Of a stretch of 64,000 bases of DNA, positions 8,714-16,053 are shown piece after piece. Below the pieces are notes generated by a model. It worked only from the letters and a program-made list of their open reading frames with translations, ran no database searches and was not told the DNA's origin. The stretch lies in the NCBI GenBank assembly GCA_017541205.1, contig JAFXZO010000086.1, positions 62,001 to 126,000 on the forward strand. The letters run 5' to 3'. The DNA is from Clostridia bacterium (GTDB lineage: Bacteria > Bacillota > Clostridia > Christensenellales > Aristaeellaceae). A program made the translations under genes and the position numbers. Each line of letters begins with the position of its first letter. Position 1 is the first letter of the stretch.

Positions 8714-8829
8714 GTTTTTCTTCATTTCCGCGCGTTTTTTGCGCGTTTTTACGGCCGACAGGCGGCTCCTTTCCGTTTGTAAAAGTGACAATATTTCTAA
8801 AATTATTACAATATTATGAAGCAAGCAGC

Positions 8830-8858
8830 TTGACATTGTTAAAAATATGAAATAAAAT
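8830..8858 (+). promoter_or_regulatory. Sigma-A promoter of the PG-binding protein gene
   Basis: TTGACA (8830-8835), 17-bp spacer, TAAAAT (8853-8858), about 80 bp before the ATG at 8939. The rest of the 355-bp divergent region to prfC is AT-rich around 8780-8830 and shows no further gene. Confidence 0.75.
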
Positions 8859-8938
8859 ATACTCGACTACTCGTATACAGGGGCGCCTATGCCTTTTCAC
8901 CCCCGGGTATAGAGTTTGAAGGATATGGAGGATTGCTT

Positions 8939-11929
8939 ATGCGCGCTTTCCATGTACGCCGCTTCTTATCACTGGCGCTGGTTCTGATCTGCTGCCTGGG
9001 CCTTTTTCCGGTACGGGCGGAAACCTATCCCACCACCGCGTATGCCGAAAGCACGGTGCGTCTGCTTTCGCAGCCCGGCGCTTCGGGACAGATCATACTG
9101 ACCATCCCCAAGGGGGACATGGCGATCATCATGGACGAAACCGGGGATTATTACGTTGCGATCTATAACGGAACGCAGGGATATATCCTGAAATCCGCGC
9201 TGCGCCTCACGAGCGGGGATGCGTCCGCCGCGCCCCAGGAGAGCCAAACTGTTTACCCGACGCTCAGCACGGGCAGCCGGGGCGCGAACGTGACCAAGCT
9301 GCAAAGCGCCCTCAAGGAGCTGGGCTTTTATACCGGCCTGCTGGACGGCCAGTACGGCTCGGGCACCAAGAGCGCCGTGGAGGCCTTCCAAAAAATGAAC
9401 GGCCTGCCTGTAAACGGCACGGCGAACAGCGCCACACAGCAGCTTCTGTACGAGGGCTCGCCCAAGAACAGCAAGGGCGCGGTGGCGAACGGCGCTGCCG
9501 CGGTCACCGAGACCGTCAGGCAGGGCAGCAGCGGCGATCATGTGGTTCAATTGCAGACCCGGCTGCAGGCCCTGGGCTATTACACGCTCACGATCGACGG
9601 CAAAGCAGGCAGCAACACGGTAAGCGCCATCCGCGCCTTCCAAAAGAAGAACGGCCTGCCCCAGACGGGCGTCGCCGACGAGGCCACCCAGACCCTGCTG
9701 TATTCCATGGACGCCCTGCCCGCCAAGGCCGCCGCCGGCGCGCCTACGCCCACCCCGTATCCGACCAGCGCGCCCTCCGAAAAGGCGGCGTCCTTCCCCT
9801 TCACGACGTACACCACCTCCTCCGTCAACCTGCGCGCGCAGGCGTCCACCTCCTCCTCCCGGCTTTTGACCATTCCCAAAGGCGCGGATATCACGGTGCT
9901 GGATATTTCCGGCGGCTATCTGCATGTCTCCTACGGCAATAAAACCGGCTATATCGTCTCCGATTACGCCTATGTGCCCAGCCAGTACGCCCCGGGCACG
10001 GCCCTGGACACGGATTCCGAGGCACAGCAGCGCTACGCCTATCTGCAATCGGGCAGCATGGGCAAAAATGTGATCGTGCTCCAGGAAGCGCTCAAGGAGC
10101 TGGGCTTCTATTCCGGCTCGGCGGACGGCGCGTTCGGCGCCAGCACGGTCGCCGCCGTGAAATCCTTCCAGAAAAAGAACGGCATCAAGCAGGACGGCGT
10201 CGCGAGCCCCGAGGTCCAGAAGCTGATTTTCGAGGGCAAGCCCTACAACGCCAAGGGCAAGCGGACCACCGTGCTCACGCTGCCCAACGCCCAGGTCGAA
10301 TCCATGAGCCAGGGCAACAAGGGCGATCAGGTGGCCGATCTGCAAAAACGCCTGTACAGCCTGGGCCTGTATTCCGGCTCCTTCAGCGGCGTTTACGACA
10401 ACGCCACCGTAAAGGCCGTGAAGGCCTTCCAGCAAACGCACAAGCTGACCGTGGACGGCATCGCCGGGCCGAAGACGCTAAAGCTGCTCTACCTTCTGAG
10501 CGTGACCGCCGCGCCCACGGCCTACGTGCCCGCCGAACCGACCCCCACGCCCTCGCCCACGCCGCTGACCGCCCAGAACGTGACGATCCTGACCATGAAC
10601 AGCCGGGGCCCCGCCGTGCTGCAATTGCAGTACCGGCTGATGGAGCTGGGGTATTACACCTGCGTGCCCGACGGCGTATACGACGCGGATGAAATGAACG
10701 CCGTGCGCGAATTCCAGCGCAAGAACGGCCTGACGATCGATGGGATCGCGGGCCTGAACACCCAGATCATCCTGTATTCCGACGCGGCGCTGCCCGCGAC
10801 CACCGTGCCGCTCTACACCGCCGTGCCGCAGACGGTCCCCGCCGTGACGCCGACGCCCATCATCATTTCCAACGCGACCAAAGCCCCCTCCCTCCAGCCT
10901 TTGAACCCCGGCGACCGGGGCGATCTGGTCAAGGCCATGCAGACCAAGCTCAAGGAGCTGGGTTATTATACCGGCGCCATTGACGGCATTTACGGCAGCG
11001 GCACCGAAAGCGCCGTGCGCAGATTCCAGCGCGCGAACAAGCTTTCCGTGGACGGCCAGGCGGGCACCCAGACCCTGACCTGCCTGTACATGAACAGCAG
11101 CGTGGTTTCCGCCGCGACGTCCAAGCCGACCGCTGCCCCCGCGCCCACCGCCGCGCCTGCCGCCGCTTCCCAGACGAGCAGCGTTACCGTTCCAACCACG
11201 ACCCTGCTTCAGCTCGGCGATAAAGGCGCGGCCGTCAAAGCCCTGCAGGAGAGGCTGAAGGAGCTGGGCTATCTTGCTTCCGCAGACGGCATCTTCGGCC
11301 CGCAGACCTATAACGCGGTGGTGAATTTCCAAAAGCGCAACGGCCTGACCGCGGACGGCATCGCGGGCACGATGACCCTGAACCGCCTCAATTCCAGCAG
11401 CGCGGTTTCCGCCGTCGGCAGCAGCCTGCTGCCCGGCGTCACCGTCCCGTCGAATACCCAGACCAGCAATCAGCAGACCGCTTCCTTTACCCCGCCCAAG
11501 GCGTCGCAGGTACAGTACGCCAACTGGTACTCGGTCATCCGCTCGATCGCGAAAAAAATGCCGGACGTCATCATCTATGATCCGGACTCCGGCCTGCACT
11601 TCAAGCTGCACATGTTCTCCTTCGGCAAGCACGCCGATTCCGAGCCCCCGACCGCCGAGGATACGGCGATCCTCAACCAGATCGTCGGCGTCAACACCTG
11701 GACGCCCAAGTATGTCTGGGTCATTTTCCCGGACGGGCAGGTGTTTATCGGCTCCATCCACAGCCACGGCCACGAGGTGGACCATACCCCGAATAACGAT
11801 CTGGAAGGGCATATCTGCCTGCACTTCCCCCGCGTGATGTCCGAAGCGGAGGCCACCGGCCCCTATGCCGTCAGCCACCAGAACGAAATCAATTGGGGCT
11901 GGGAGCTGACGCAGGCCATGGCGAAGTAA
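8939..11929 (+). CDS. Secreted cell-wall protein: 7 peptidoglycan-binding repeats, 2 SH3b domains, GHxCLHF C-terminal domain
   Basis: 996 aa. The ATG at 8939 has GGAGG 8 bases upstream and opens a signal peptide. The order is SH3b (about 30-85), PG_binding_1 repeats 1-2 (about 105-260), a second SH3b (about 285-345), then repeats 3-7 (about 365-820) joined by Pro/Thr/Ala linkers. Each repeat carries the LQ..L..LG(Y/F)Y..DG..G..T..A...FQ pattern. The last about 140 residues form a separate domain with FKLHMFSFGKHADSEPP, IHSHGHEVDH and GHICLHFPR. The His-rich start and the Cys-containing motif recall the His/Cys arrangement of L,D-transpeptidases, but the canonical SHGC is absent, so enzymatic activity is only a guess. 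It presumably sits in the wall and binds peptidoglycan. Single-gene unit with its own promoter. Confidence 0.85.
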   Translation: MRAFHVRRFLSLALVLICCLGLFPVRAETYPTTAYAESTVRLLSQPGASGQIILTIPKGDMAIIMDETGDYYVAIYNGTQGYILKSALRLTSGDASAAPQESQTVYPTLSTGSRGANVTKLQSALKELGFYTGLLDGQYGSGTKSAVEAFQKMNGLPVNGTANSATQQLLYEGSPKNSKGAVANGAAAVTETVRQGSSGDHVVQLQTRLQALGYYTLTIDGKAGSNTVSAIRAFQKKNGLPQTGVADEATQTLLYSMDALPAKAAAGAPTPTPYPTSAPSEKAASFPFTTYTTSSVNLRAQASTSSSRLLTIPKGADITVLDISGGYLHVSYGNKTGYIVSDYAYVPSQYAPGTALDTDSEAQQRYAYLQSGSMGKNVIVLQEALKELGFYSGSADGAFGASTVAAVKSFQKKNGIKQDGVASPEVQKLIFEGKPYNAKGKRTTVLTLPNAQVESMSQGNKGDQVADLQKRLYSLGLYSGSFSGVYDNATVKAVKAFQQTHKLTVDGIAGPKTLKLLYLLSVTAAPTAYVPAEPTPTPSPTPLTAQNVTILTMNSRGPAVLQLQYRLMELGYYTCVPDGVYDADEMNAVREFQRKNGLTIDGIAGLNTQIILYSDAALPATTVPLYTAVPQTVPAVTPTPIIISNATKAPSLQPLNPGDRGDLVKAMQTKLKELGYYTGAIDGIYGSGTESAVRRFQRANKLSVDGQAGTQTLTCLYMNSSVVSAATSKPTAAPAPTAAPAAASQTSSVTVPTTTLLQLGDKGAAVKALQERLKELGYLASADGIFGPQTYNAVVNFQKRNGLTADGIAGTMTLNRLNSSSAVSAVGSSLLPGVTVPSNTQTSNQQTASFTPPKASQVQYANWYSVIRSIAKKMPDVIIYDPDSGLHFKLHMFSFGKHADSEPPTAEDTAILNQIVGVNTWTPKYVWVIFPDGQVFIGSIHSHGHEVDHTPNNDLEGHICLHFPRVMSEAEATGPYAVSHQNEINWGWELTQAMAK

Positions 11930-11984
11930 TCATCTTATATTTATGCAGGCGATCACGTGTTTTTGACTAAAACATGACACATTA

Positions 11985-12012
11985 TTGACACACTATTCAT
12001 TTACCATACATT
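11985..12012 (+). promoter_or_regulatory. Promoter-like sequence before candidate small RNA
   Basis: TTGACA (11985-11990), 16-bp spacer, TACATT (12007-12012). It lies after the stop codon of the PG-binding protein and before a structured non-coding stretch that ends in a terminator. Confidence 0.45.
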
Positions 12013-12124
12013 TGTTCAAGGAGGCCCAGCCGTCGCGTTTTGGCTGCCCCCTCGGCCAAAATTTTATGACGCTGATTTTGCCTTCTTGGAACTCCCGCCG
12101 TTCCCCTCACGGCGGGGTTTTTGT
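12013..12124 (+). ncRNA. Candidate structured small RNA of unknown class
   Basis: About 105 nt between a promoter-like sequence and an intrinsic terminator (CCCGCCG 12094-12100, loop of 9, CGGCGGG 12110-12116, then a T-run). Inside are two mutually exclusive pairings: TTTTGGC (12038-12044) with GCCAAAA (12055-12061), or AGCC with GGCT and the GGAGG at 12020-12024 with CCCTC. There is no start codon at a useful distance from that GGAGG. It does not match any riboswitch or small-RNA consensus I know, and could equally be the long 3' end of the upstream gene. Confidence 0.4.
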
Positions 12125-12149
12125 CTGTTCATGCAAAGGGCCGCGAACA

Positions 12150-12184
12150 TAAAAAATGGCCCGCCCGTAAAAAGGGGGGGCCAT
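12150..12184 (-). terminator. rplS terminator
   Basis: On the minus strand ATGGCCCCCC pairs with GGGCGGGCCAT across a short T/A-containing loop, followed by a run of six T. It lies 14 bp after the rplS stop codon. Confidence 0.8.
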
Positions 12185-12197
12185 GGTTTGGCTTGGA

Positions 12198-12548
12198 TCA
12201 GTGCCGGCCGGCTTCCTTGATCTTGGCGGCCTTGCCCTGCAGATTGCGCAGATAATACAGCTTCGCCCTGCGAACCTTGCCGCGGCGGATCACTTCGATA
12301 TGATCCACACGGGGGGAATGCAGCGGGAACGTACGCTCAACGCCGATGCCGTAAGACACGCGGCGAACGGTGAAGGTTTCCCGGCTGGAGCCGTTGCGCT
12401 TGGCAATCACAGTACCCTCAAACGCCTGAAGACGTTCGCGGTTGCCTTCCACAACCTTCACGAATACGCGAAGCGTATCGCCAACGTTGAAGCTGGGCAG
12501 ATCGGTACGGAGCTGCGCCTGTTCGATCGAACGGATGATTTCGCTCAT
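12198..12548 (-). CDS. rplS: 50S ribosomal protein L19
   Basis: Ribosomal protein at the 30S-50S interface, 116 aa, the normal length. L19 signatures include [20 protein letters not shown] and [13 protein letters not shown]. The start at 12548 (MSEIIRSIE) was chosen because GGAGGACACC sits just upstream; an in-frame ATG at 12590 would add 14 residues unlike L19. Monocistronic here, with its own promoter and terminator, not in the rpsP-trmD cluster seen in many bacteria. Confidence 0.97.
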   Translation of the reverse strand: MSEIIRSIEQAQLRTDLPSFNVGDTLRVFVKVVEGNRERLQAFEGTVIAKRNGSSRETFTVRRVSYGIGVERTFPLHSPRVDHIEVIRRGKVRRAKLYYLRNLQGKAAKIKEAGRH

Positions 12549-12631
12549 GAATGGTGTCCTCCTTCCCTCATAGACGTTCATGCGCGGCATTTCCTGCCCG
12601 CAGCGGACCGCCCGTTAGTCACACAAATGGC

Positions 12632-12660
12632 ATTATATCATGCTCCACCTGAAAATGCAA
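12632..12660 (-). promoter_or_regulatory. Sigma-A promoter of rplS
   Basis: On the minus strand TTGCAT (12660-12655), 17-bp spacer, TATAAT (12637-12632). The leader is about 75 nt and holds a small stem (GCGGGCA / TGCCGC) that might be a ribosomal-protein leader structure. Confidence 0.75.
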
Positions 12661-12714
12661 GCGCTTTTTTGCGGGAAAACGCAAAAAACGCGTGAATCAG
12701 CCGAAAAGAAAAGA

Positions 12715-12743
12715 TTGACTTTCATTTTTGTCTATGGTATAAT
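12715..12743 (+). promoter_or_regulatory. Sigma-A promoter of the tRNA pair
   Basis: TTGACT (12715-12720), 17-bp spacer, perfect TATAAT (12738-12743), 26 bp before tRNA-Thr. Confidence 0.85.
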
Positions 12744-12769
12744 CTCCTGTGCTGGCGGTTTGCCAGTAT

Positions 12770-12842
12770 GCCGATATAGCTCAGTTGGTAGAGCGGCTGA
12801 TTCGTAATCATCAGGTCAAGGGTTCGAGTCCCTTTATCGGCT
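12770..12842 (+). tRNA. tRNA-Thr (anticodon CGT)
   Basis: 73 nt with acceptor stem GCCGATA/TATCGGC, D-arm GCTC..GAGC, anticodon loop TTCGTAA reading ACG, and TPsiC loop GTTCGAGTC. The CCA end is not encoded. It is followed 9 nt later by a second tRNA in the same transcription unit. Confidence 0.95.
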
Positions 12843-12851
12843 CCTTTTTTT

Positions 12852-12925
12852 CGAGGTGTAGCGCAGTTTGGTAGCGCGTTTGGTTCGGGACCAAAAGGTC
12901 GTGGGTTCAAATCCCGCCACCTCGA
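12852..12925 (+). tRNA. tRNA-Pro (anticodon CGG)
   Basis: 74 nt with acceptor stem CGAGGTG/CACCTCG, anticodon loop TTCGGGA reading CCG, and TPsiC loop GTTCAAATC. No encoded CCA. Co-transcribed with tRNA-Thr and followed by a terminator. Confidence 0.94.
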
Positions 12926-12935
12926 CTTGGATGAA

Positions 12936-12965
12936 GCATCAAATCCGCATGATTTGGTGCTTTTT
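12936..12965 (+). terminator. Terminator of the tRNA operon
   Basis: GCATCAAATC (12936-12945) pairs with GATTTGGTGC (12951-12960) with one G-T wobble, followed by TTTTT. The next about 150 bp (12966-13113) are AT-rich and show no gene. Confidence 0.85.
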
Positions 12966-13113
12966 CTATGTCGGTTTTTCCATCTTCACGCGAAGCTTCC
13001 ATTCCCTTCTTATTTTCACCTTATTCACAATCTATTTCTCGCGGATAATCTGGTTGTATTGTTCAGAAAACTAACACTGTTCATATCTAAAACAGTTCAT
13101 GTCCTTTTTCATT

Positions 13114-13239
13114 TCAATTATACCATGCAGAGCGCTTCGCTTTCCCGTCGTTTCCAAAGCGCTGAACGGCCTCGTCTATCTGCCCGCAGTAACGGACGAT
13201 ATGCTCCAAAATGCTCAAATCCCGTTCAGCTTCGCTCAT
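13114..13239 (-). pseudogene. HEPN (DUF86-like) toxin remnant
   Basis: The 41-codon frame starts MSEAERDLSILEHI, continues VRYCGQIDEAVQRFGND, and then stops after an unrelated tail. The first about 30 residues match the N-terminal pattern of HEPN-domain RNases paired with MNT nucleotidyltransferases (family about 110-140 aa). The later part with the RX4-6H active site is missing. Its start overlaps the end of the MNT gene, the standard HEPN/MNT arrangement. I infer a toxin gene inactivated by deletion. Confidence 0.55.
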
Positions 13240-13516
13240 ACAGCAGCTTCTCCTCTCCCTTGATGGCCTGTAAAAAGCGGGCGTCCAGCGCGGACGTGGA
13301 AAGCAGATCCACCGGCAGATGCAGGGCGTCCTCCAAATCGGAGAGCAAGAAAGCCATCTGCATTCCCTTCACGCTGCCTTTATCGATGCGCAGGTCCACA
13401 TCGCTTTTCAGGGTGCTCTTTCCCGTGGCGTAGGAGCCGAACAGATACATGCGATGCACGCCGTATTTCGCGGCAATGGGCGATACGATTTTCTGAATCT
13501 CCGCAACGCTGTACAT
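13226..13516 (-). CDS. MNT-domain minimal nucleotidyltransferase (antitoxin type)
   Basis: 96-aa protein with the nucleotidyltransferase motif GSYATGKSTLKSDVDL (GS...DxD) near residues 27-42, as in MntA/KNTase-fold antitoxins that AMPylate and neutralise HEPN RNases. AAGGAGGGG lies upstream of the ATG at 13516. The third acidic residue expected further on may be the Asp in LPVDLL. The HEPN partner directly downstream is reduced to a fragment, so this may be an orphan antitoxin or a gene in decay. Confidence 0.8.
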   Translation of the reverse strand: MYSVAEIQKIVSPIAAKYGVHRMYLFGSYATGKSTLKSDVDLRIDKGSVKGMQMAFLLSDLEDALHLPVDLLSTSALDARFLQAIKGEEKLLYERS

Positions 13517-13747
13517 GAAAAAGCCCCTCCTTTCGCTGCCTGCACGCCCTCGTTATACGTCGGCGCGGGCTGTCTGTCCCTTGCCGTCCGTCTTTCGGCC
13601 GTTCACCCTTCATTCTCCGCAATGTTTTTCTCGGTTGCATCCCGGAATTCCTGCTCATGGGCGTCGATTTTTCAAATTTCTTCATGCGCGGTAAGCAGGA
13701 AAGGCTGATTCCAGCGGTTTTTGTTTTGCATAAATTCAGGGGCGGCA

Positions 13748-13776
13748 TTGATCGGGGCTTTTTGCTGTGCTACAAT
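13748..13776 (+). promoter_or_regulatory. Promoter of the 29-residue membrane peptide
   Basis: TTGATC (13748-13753), 17-bp spacer, TACAAT (13771-13776), ending 27 bp before the TTG start. Confidence 0.6.
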
Positions 13777-13803
13777 ATTCCCGAACAAGGAGGTGAAGGC
13801 GCG

Positions 13804-13893
13804 TTGAATCTGATTTCTTACGCGGCCATTGCCGTGGTTGTGATCGCCGCCGTGCGGTATGTATGGTATCTGAAACAGCAAAAGAAAAAGTAA
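13804..13893 (+). CDS. 29-residue single-pass membrane peptide
   Basis: TTG start at 13804 preceded by AAGGAGGTGAAGG, a near-perfect ribosome-binding site. The product is one hydrophobic helix (ISYAAIAVVVIAAVRYVWYL) followed by KQQKKK, so it should insert with the basic tail in the cytoplasm. It has its own promoter and a strong terminator, which supports a real gene. It resembles the membrane part of FeoB-associated small proteins but has no Cys tail. Function unknown; a small regulator of a membrane protein or a type I toxin-like peptide are possibilities. Confidence 0.6.
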   Translation: MNLISYAAIAVVVIAAVRYVWYLKQQKKK

Positions 13894-13903
13894 CACGCCG
13901 CGG

Positions 13904-13957
13904 CGCGAAAAACGCGCGGGGCCGACCGTTCGGCGGGCGTTCCGCGCGTTTTTTGCG
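13904..13957. terminator. Terminator between the small peptide gene and pyrE
   Basis: CGCGAAAAACGCGCGG pairs with CCGCGCGTTTTTTGCG around a 22-nt loop that can itself fold; T-runs on both strands serve the convergent genes. Confidence 0.75.
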
Positions 13958-13964
13958 TCTTCGC

Positions 13965-14606
13965 TCAATCCTTCTTCATCCAGGATTCGTCGGACGGGTC
14001 ATCGCGGAAGGAGAGCAGGCGCGCGCAGTCGGCGCGTTCGATGTAGCCTTCCTCGGCGGCGACTCGGATCAGCGTGTCAAAATCGCACAGGCTTTTGTTT
14101 TCCACCCGGGCCGCGGCCAGGCGTTCCAGGCCCTTTTTCATGCCGTAGGTGAATATGCTGGCGATGCCCAGCACCTGCGCGCCGGCCTCCCGCAGGGCGT
14201 CCACCACCTCGATCACGCTGCCGCCGGTGGAAATCAGGTCCTCGATCACGACCACCTTCTGCCCCGGCTCCAGCTTCCCCTCGATCTGGTTGCCGCGGCC
14301 GTGGTCCTTGGCGCCCGAGCGCACATAGCCCATGGGCAGGTTCATCAAATGCCCGGTGATCGCGGCGTGGGCGATGCCGGCGGTCGACGTGCCCATCAGC
14401 ACCTCGGCGTCCGGGTAATAGGTTTCCACCGCCGCTTTCAGCCCTTCCTCCACGTGGATGCGCACCTTTGGCGCGGTCAGGGTGAGCCGGTTATCGCAGT
14501 AGATGGGGCTTTTGATGCCGCTGGCCCAGGTGAACGGCTCCTGCGGGCGCAGGAATACGGCGCGGATGGACAGAAGATCGTGGGCGATCGTTTGGGCAAC
14601 GTTCAT
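13965..14606 (-). CDS. pyrE: Orotate phosphoribosyltransferase
   Basis: Converts orotate and PRPP to orotidine 5'-phosphate in pyrimidine synthesis; cytoplasmic homodimer, 213 aa. The PRPP-binding motif VVVIEDLISTGGS is at about residues 118-130, the substrate region WASGIKSPIYCDNR at about 27-40, and the catalytic loop around GAKDHGRG. Its start lies 15 bp after the NUDIX gene, so the two form an operon. The remaining pyr genes are not in the window. Confidence 0.96.
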   Translation of the reverse strand: MNVAQTIAHDLLSIRAVFLRPQEPFTWASGIKSPIYCDNRLTLTAPKVRIHVEEGLKAAVETYYPDAEVLMGTSTAGIAHAAITGHLMNLPMGYVRSGAKDHGRGNQIEGKLEPGQKVVVIEDLISTGGSVIEVVDALREAGAQVLGIASIFTYGMKKGLERLAAARVENKSLCDFDTLIRVAAEEGYIERADCARLLSFRDDPSDESWMKKD

Positions 14607-14621
14607 GGGGGTATCCTCCTT

Positions 14622-15167
14622 TTACAGCGCGGATAAGATCAGCATGCAGGTTTCGGTGATTTTGACGCGGGGCTCCCTCAGCAGCTCCCGAATTTCGGAC
14701 ACGGACATTTTGCGGGGGGCGATATCCTCGTAGGCCTCGCGGCAGGGGCGCATATCGCCGCGCACGGTCACGAAAACGGGCACGATCAATTGGTCGGTGA
14801 GGCCCACGCTGTAGCAGGCGGGGGGCAGCACGCGGTCCACGCGCACCATCTCCAGGCCCGTTTCTTCCATCAGCTCCCGCCGCGCGGCGTCCTCGGGGCT
14901 TTCCTCCCCGTCGATCATGCCGGTGGGGAATTCCCACACATAATCGTTGACCGCAAAGCGGAATTCCCGGCAGAGCAGGTAATCCCCGTCCTCGAACCGC
15001 GCGATGATCTCCACCGCCGTCAGGCGGGAGGCGAGGTCCTTTTCCGTCTTCAGGTCGTTGAAAGAAATCACTTCCCAGCATACGTCCTTCCCGTCCACAT
15101 CGTAGCGCAGCGCGTACTTGCGCAGGAATCCGCCGCAGGCCGGCACGATCTGCCGAAGCGTTTTCAT
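14622..15167 (-). CDS. NUDIX hydrolase (ADP-ribose pyrophosphatase-like)
   Basis: Hydrolyses a nucleoside diphosphate linked to another moiety; ADP-ribose is the likely substrate. 181 aa. The Nudix box runs from the Gly of GMIDGEESPEDAARR through ELMEETGL at about residues 88-110 and has all consensus positions. The WEFPTGMIDGEE context is that of the NudF/ADPRase subgroup. First gene of an operon with pyrE; GGGAGGGCGGGGC lies before the ATG. Confidence 0.9.
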   Translation of the reverse strand: MKTLRQIVPACGGFLRKYALRYDVDGKDVCWEVISFNDLKTEKDLASRLTAVEIIARFEDGDYLLCREFRFAVNDYVWEFPTGMIDGEESPEDAARRELMEETGLEMVRVDRVLPPACYSVGLTDQLIVPVFVTVRGDMRPCREAYEDIAPRKMSVSEIRELLREPRVKITETCMLILSAL

Positions 15168-15199
15168 GCCCCGCCCTCCCTTCCGTTCGGTATACCGAT

Positions 15200-15228
15200 A
15201 TTGTAGCGAAGCCGGGCCAAAATAGCAA
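15200..15228 (-). promoter_or_regulatory. Promoter of the NUDIX-pyrE operon
   Basis: On the minus strand TTGCTA (15228-15223), 17-bp spacer, TACAAT (15205-15200). The 233 bp to the divergent VanZ-like gene contain no further recognisable feature. Confidence 0.65.
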
Positions 15229-15400
15229 TCCTTTTCTTCTTTCGCATCTGTTCAGCCGATGATTGAAGGGGGACGCCGAGCCGAAAAAAACACAAAAAAG
15301 ACAGGCGGCGCACGGCAGGAAAAAACTGTCTTTCAGCGAAACTATCAGAATATGGTTTCGTCCGCCCGTGATCCGGACGGAGCCGGGGAAGGGTGGTTCT

Positions 15401-15901
15401 TTGAAGAAGCGCAGAAAACGCTGGTGGATCCTGATTTGTTCGGTGCTCGTGCTGCTGATCGCGGTGATGATCTTTCTTTTTTCCGCGCAGGACGGTCTGG
15501 AATCCTCCAATACCAGCACCGGCGTGGTGGTCTGGGTGATCCAGCATTTCTATCCGACCTACCCGGAAATGACCCGCCGGCAGCAGGCCGCGCTCATGGA
15601 GGAGCTGGTGTTCAAAATTCGGAAGCTGGCGCATTTTTTGGAATTTGCCATGCTCGGCGTGTCCCTTCGGCTGCTGTTCCACGCGCTGCGGCTGCGTCTG
15701 CCGCTGATGTGGGCCTGGCTCGCGGGCACGCTGTACGCCGTTTCGGACGAGGTGCACCAAATGTTTGTGGCCGCCCGCGGCCCCGCGGTCACGGACGTGA
15801 TGATCGACAGCGCCGGGGTGCTTACCATGGCCTGCGTGACGTCCCTGATCCTGCTGATCCGGAAGCGGATCAAACAAAAGAAAGACCCGGAATACGTCTA
15901 A
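15401..15901 (+). CDS. VanZ family membrane protein
   Basis: Small polytopic membrane protein, about 166 aa from the TTG at 15401. That start has GGGGAAGGG upstream and is followed directly by a basic KKRRKRWW and a membrane segment. An in-frame ATG at 15263 would add 46 atypical residues. VanZ motifs are the early LFSAQDG, the RKLAHFLEFAMLG segment, and YAVSDEVHQMFV..RGPAVTDVMIDSAG. VanZ proteins have been linked to low-level teicoplanin resistance and surface lipophilic antibiotics, but their biochemical role is unsettled. Confidence 0.88.
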   Translation: MKKRRKRWWILICSVLVLLIAVMIFLFSAQDGLESSNTSTGVVVWVIQHFYPTYPEMTRRQQAALMEELVFKIRKLAHFLEFAMLGVSLRLLFHALRLRLPLMWAWLAGTLYAVSDEVHQMFVAARGPAVTDVMIDSAGVLTMACVTSLILLIRKRIKQKKDPEYV

Positions 15902-15904
15902 ACA

Positions 15905-15936
15905 AGAGAGCCGGCGGCGTCCGCCTCTTCTTTTTT
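15905..15936 (+). terminator. Terminator of the VanZ-like gene
   Basis: Stem AAGAG..GGCGG / CCGCC.CTT around CGT, followed by TTTTTT; it lies directly after the stop codon. Confidence 0.7.
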
Positions 15937-15941
15937 GTATT

Positions 15942-15964
15942 TTTTCCGAACTTTCCCGAACATT
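15942..15964 (+). promoter_or_regulatory. Tandem PurBox-like operator before purR
   Basis: Two CCGAAC cores at 15946-15951 and 15956-15961 in direct orientation, 10 bp apart, each followed by WWT. The first 13-mer agrees with the Bacillus PurBox consensus AWWWCCGAACWWT at 12 of 13 positions, the second at 11. They sit about 40 bp upstream of TATACT (16002-16007), the probable purR -10, and about 90 bp upstream of the start codon. Confidence 0.65.
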
Positions 15965-16053
15965 TTTTATTTTTCCTCTGGTAATATTCGTATTTCTATG
16001 CTATACTCTTTTTCGTTTGGGCGTGATATATCAGAGAGGAATGAGCAAGCACC

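Noticed and set aside
8859..8938. c-di-AMP or c-di-GMP riboswitch before the PG-binding protein
   Set aside because: The leader is about 75 nt and lacks the conserved cores of both classes.
11500..11929. Calling the C-terminal domain of the PG-binding protein an L,D-transpeptidase
   Set aside because: The SHGC motif is absent and the order of His and Cys motifs only loosely resembles YkuD; kept as unassigned.
12966..13113. A gene in the AT-rich stretch after the tRNA terminator
   Set aside because: Open frames here have no ribosome-binding site and overlap the tRNA terminator; most likely decayed sequence next to the HEPN remnant.
13657..13893. 78-residue version of the small membrane peptide starting at 13657
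   Set aside because: It would start upstream of the promoter at 13748-13776 and has no ribosome-binding site, while TTG at 13804 has an excellent one.
15180..15200. CCGAAC in the NUDIX-pyrE leader as a PurBox
   Set aside because: Single copy, downstream of the -10, and the flanking bases do not fit AWWWCCGAACWWT; also pyrimidine, not purine, genes.
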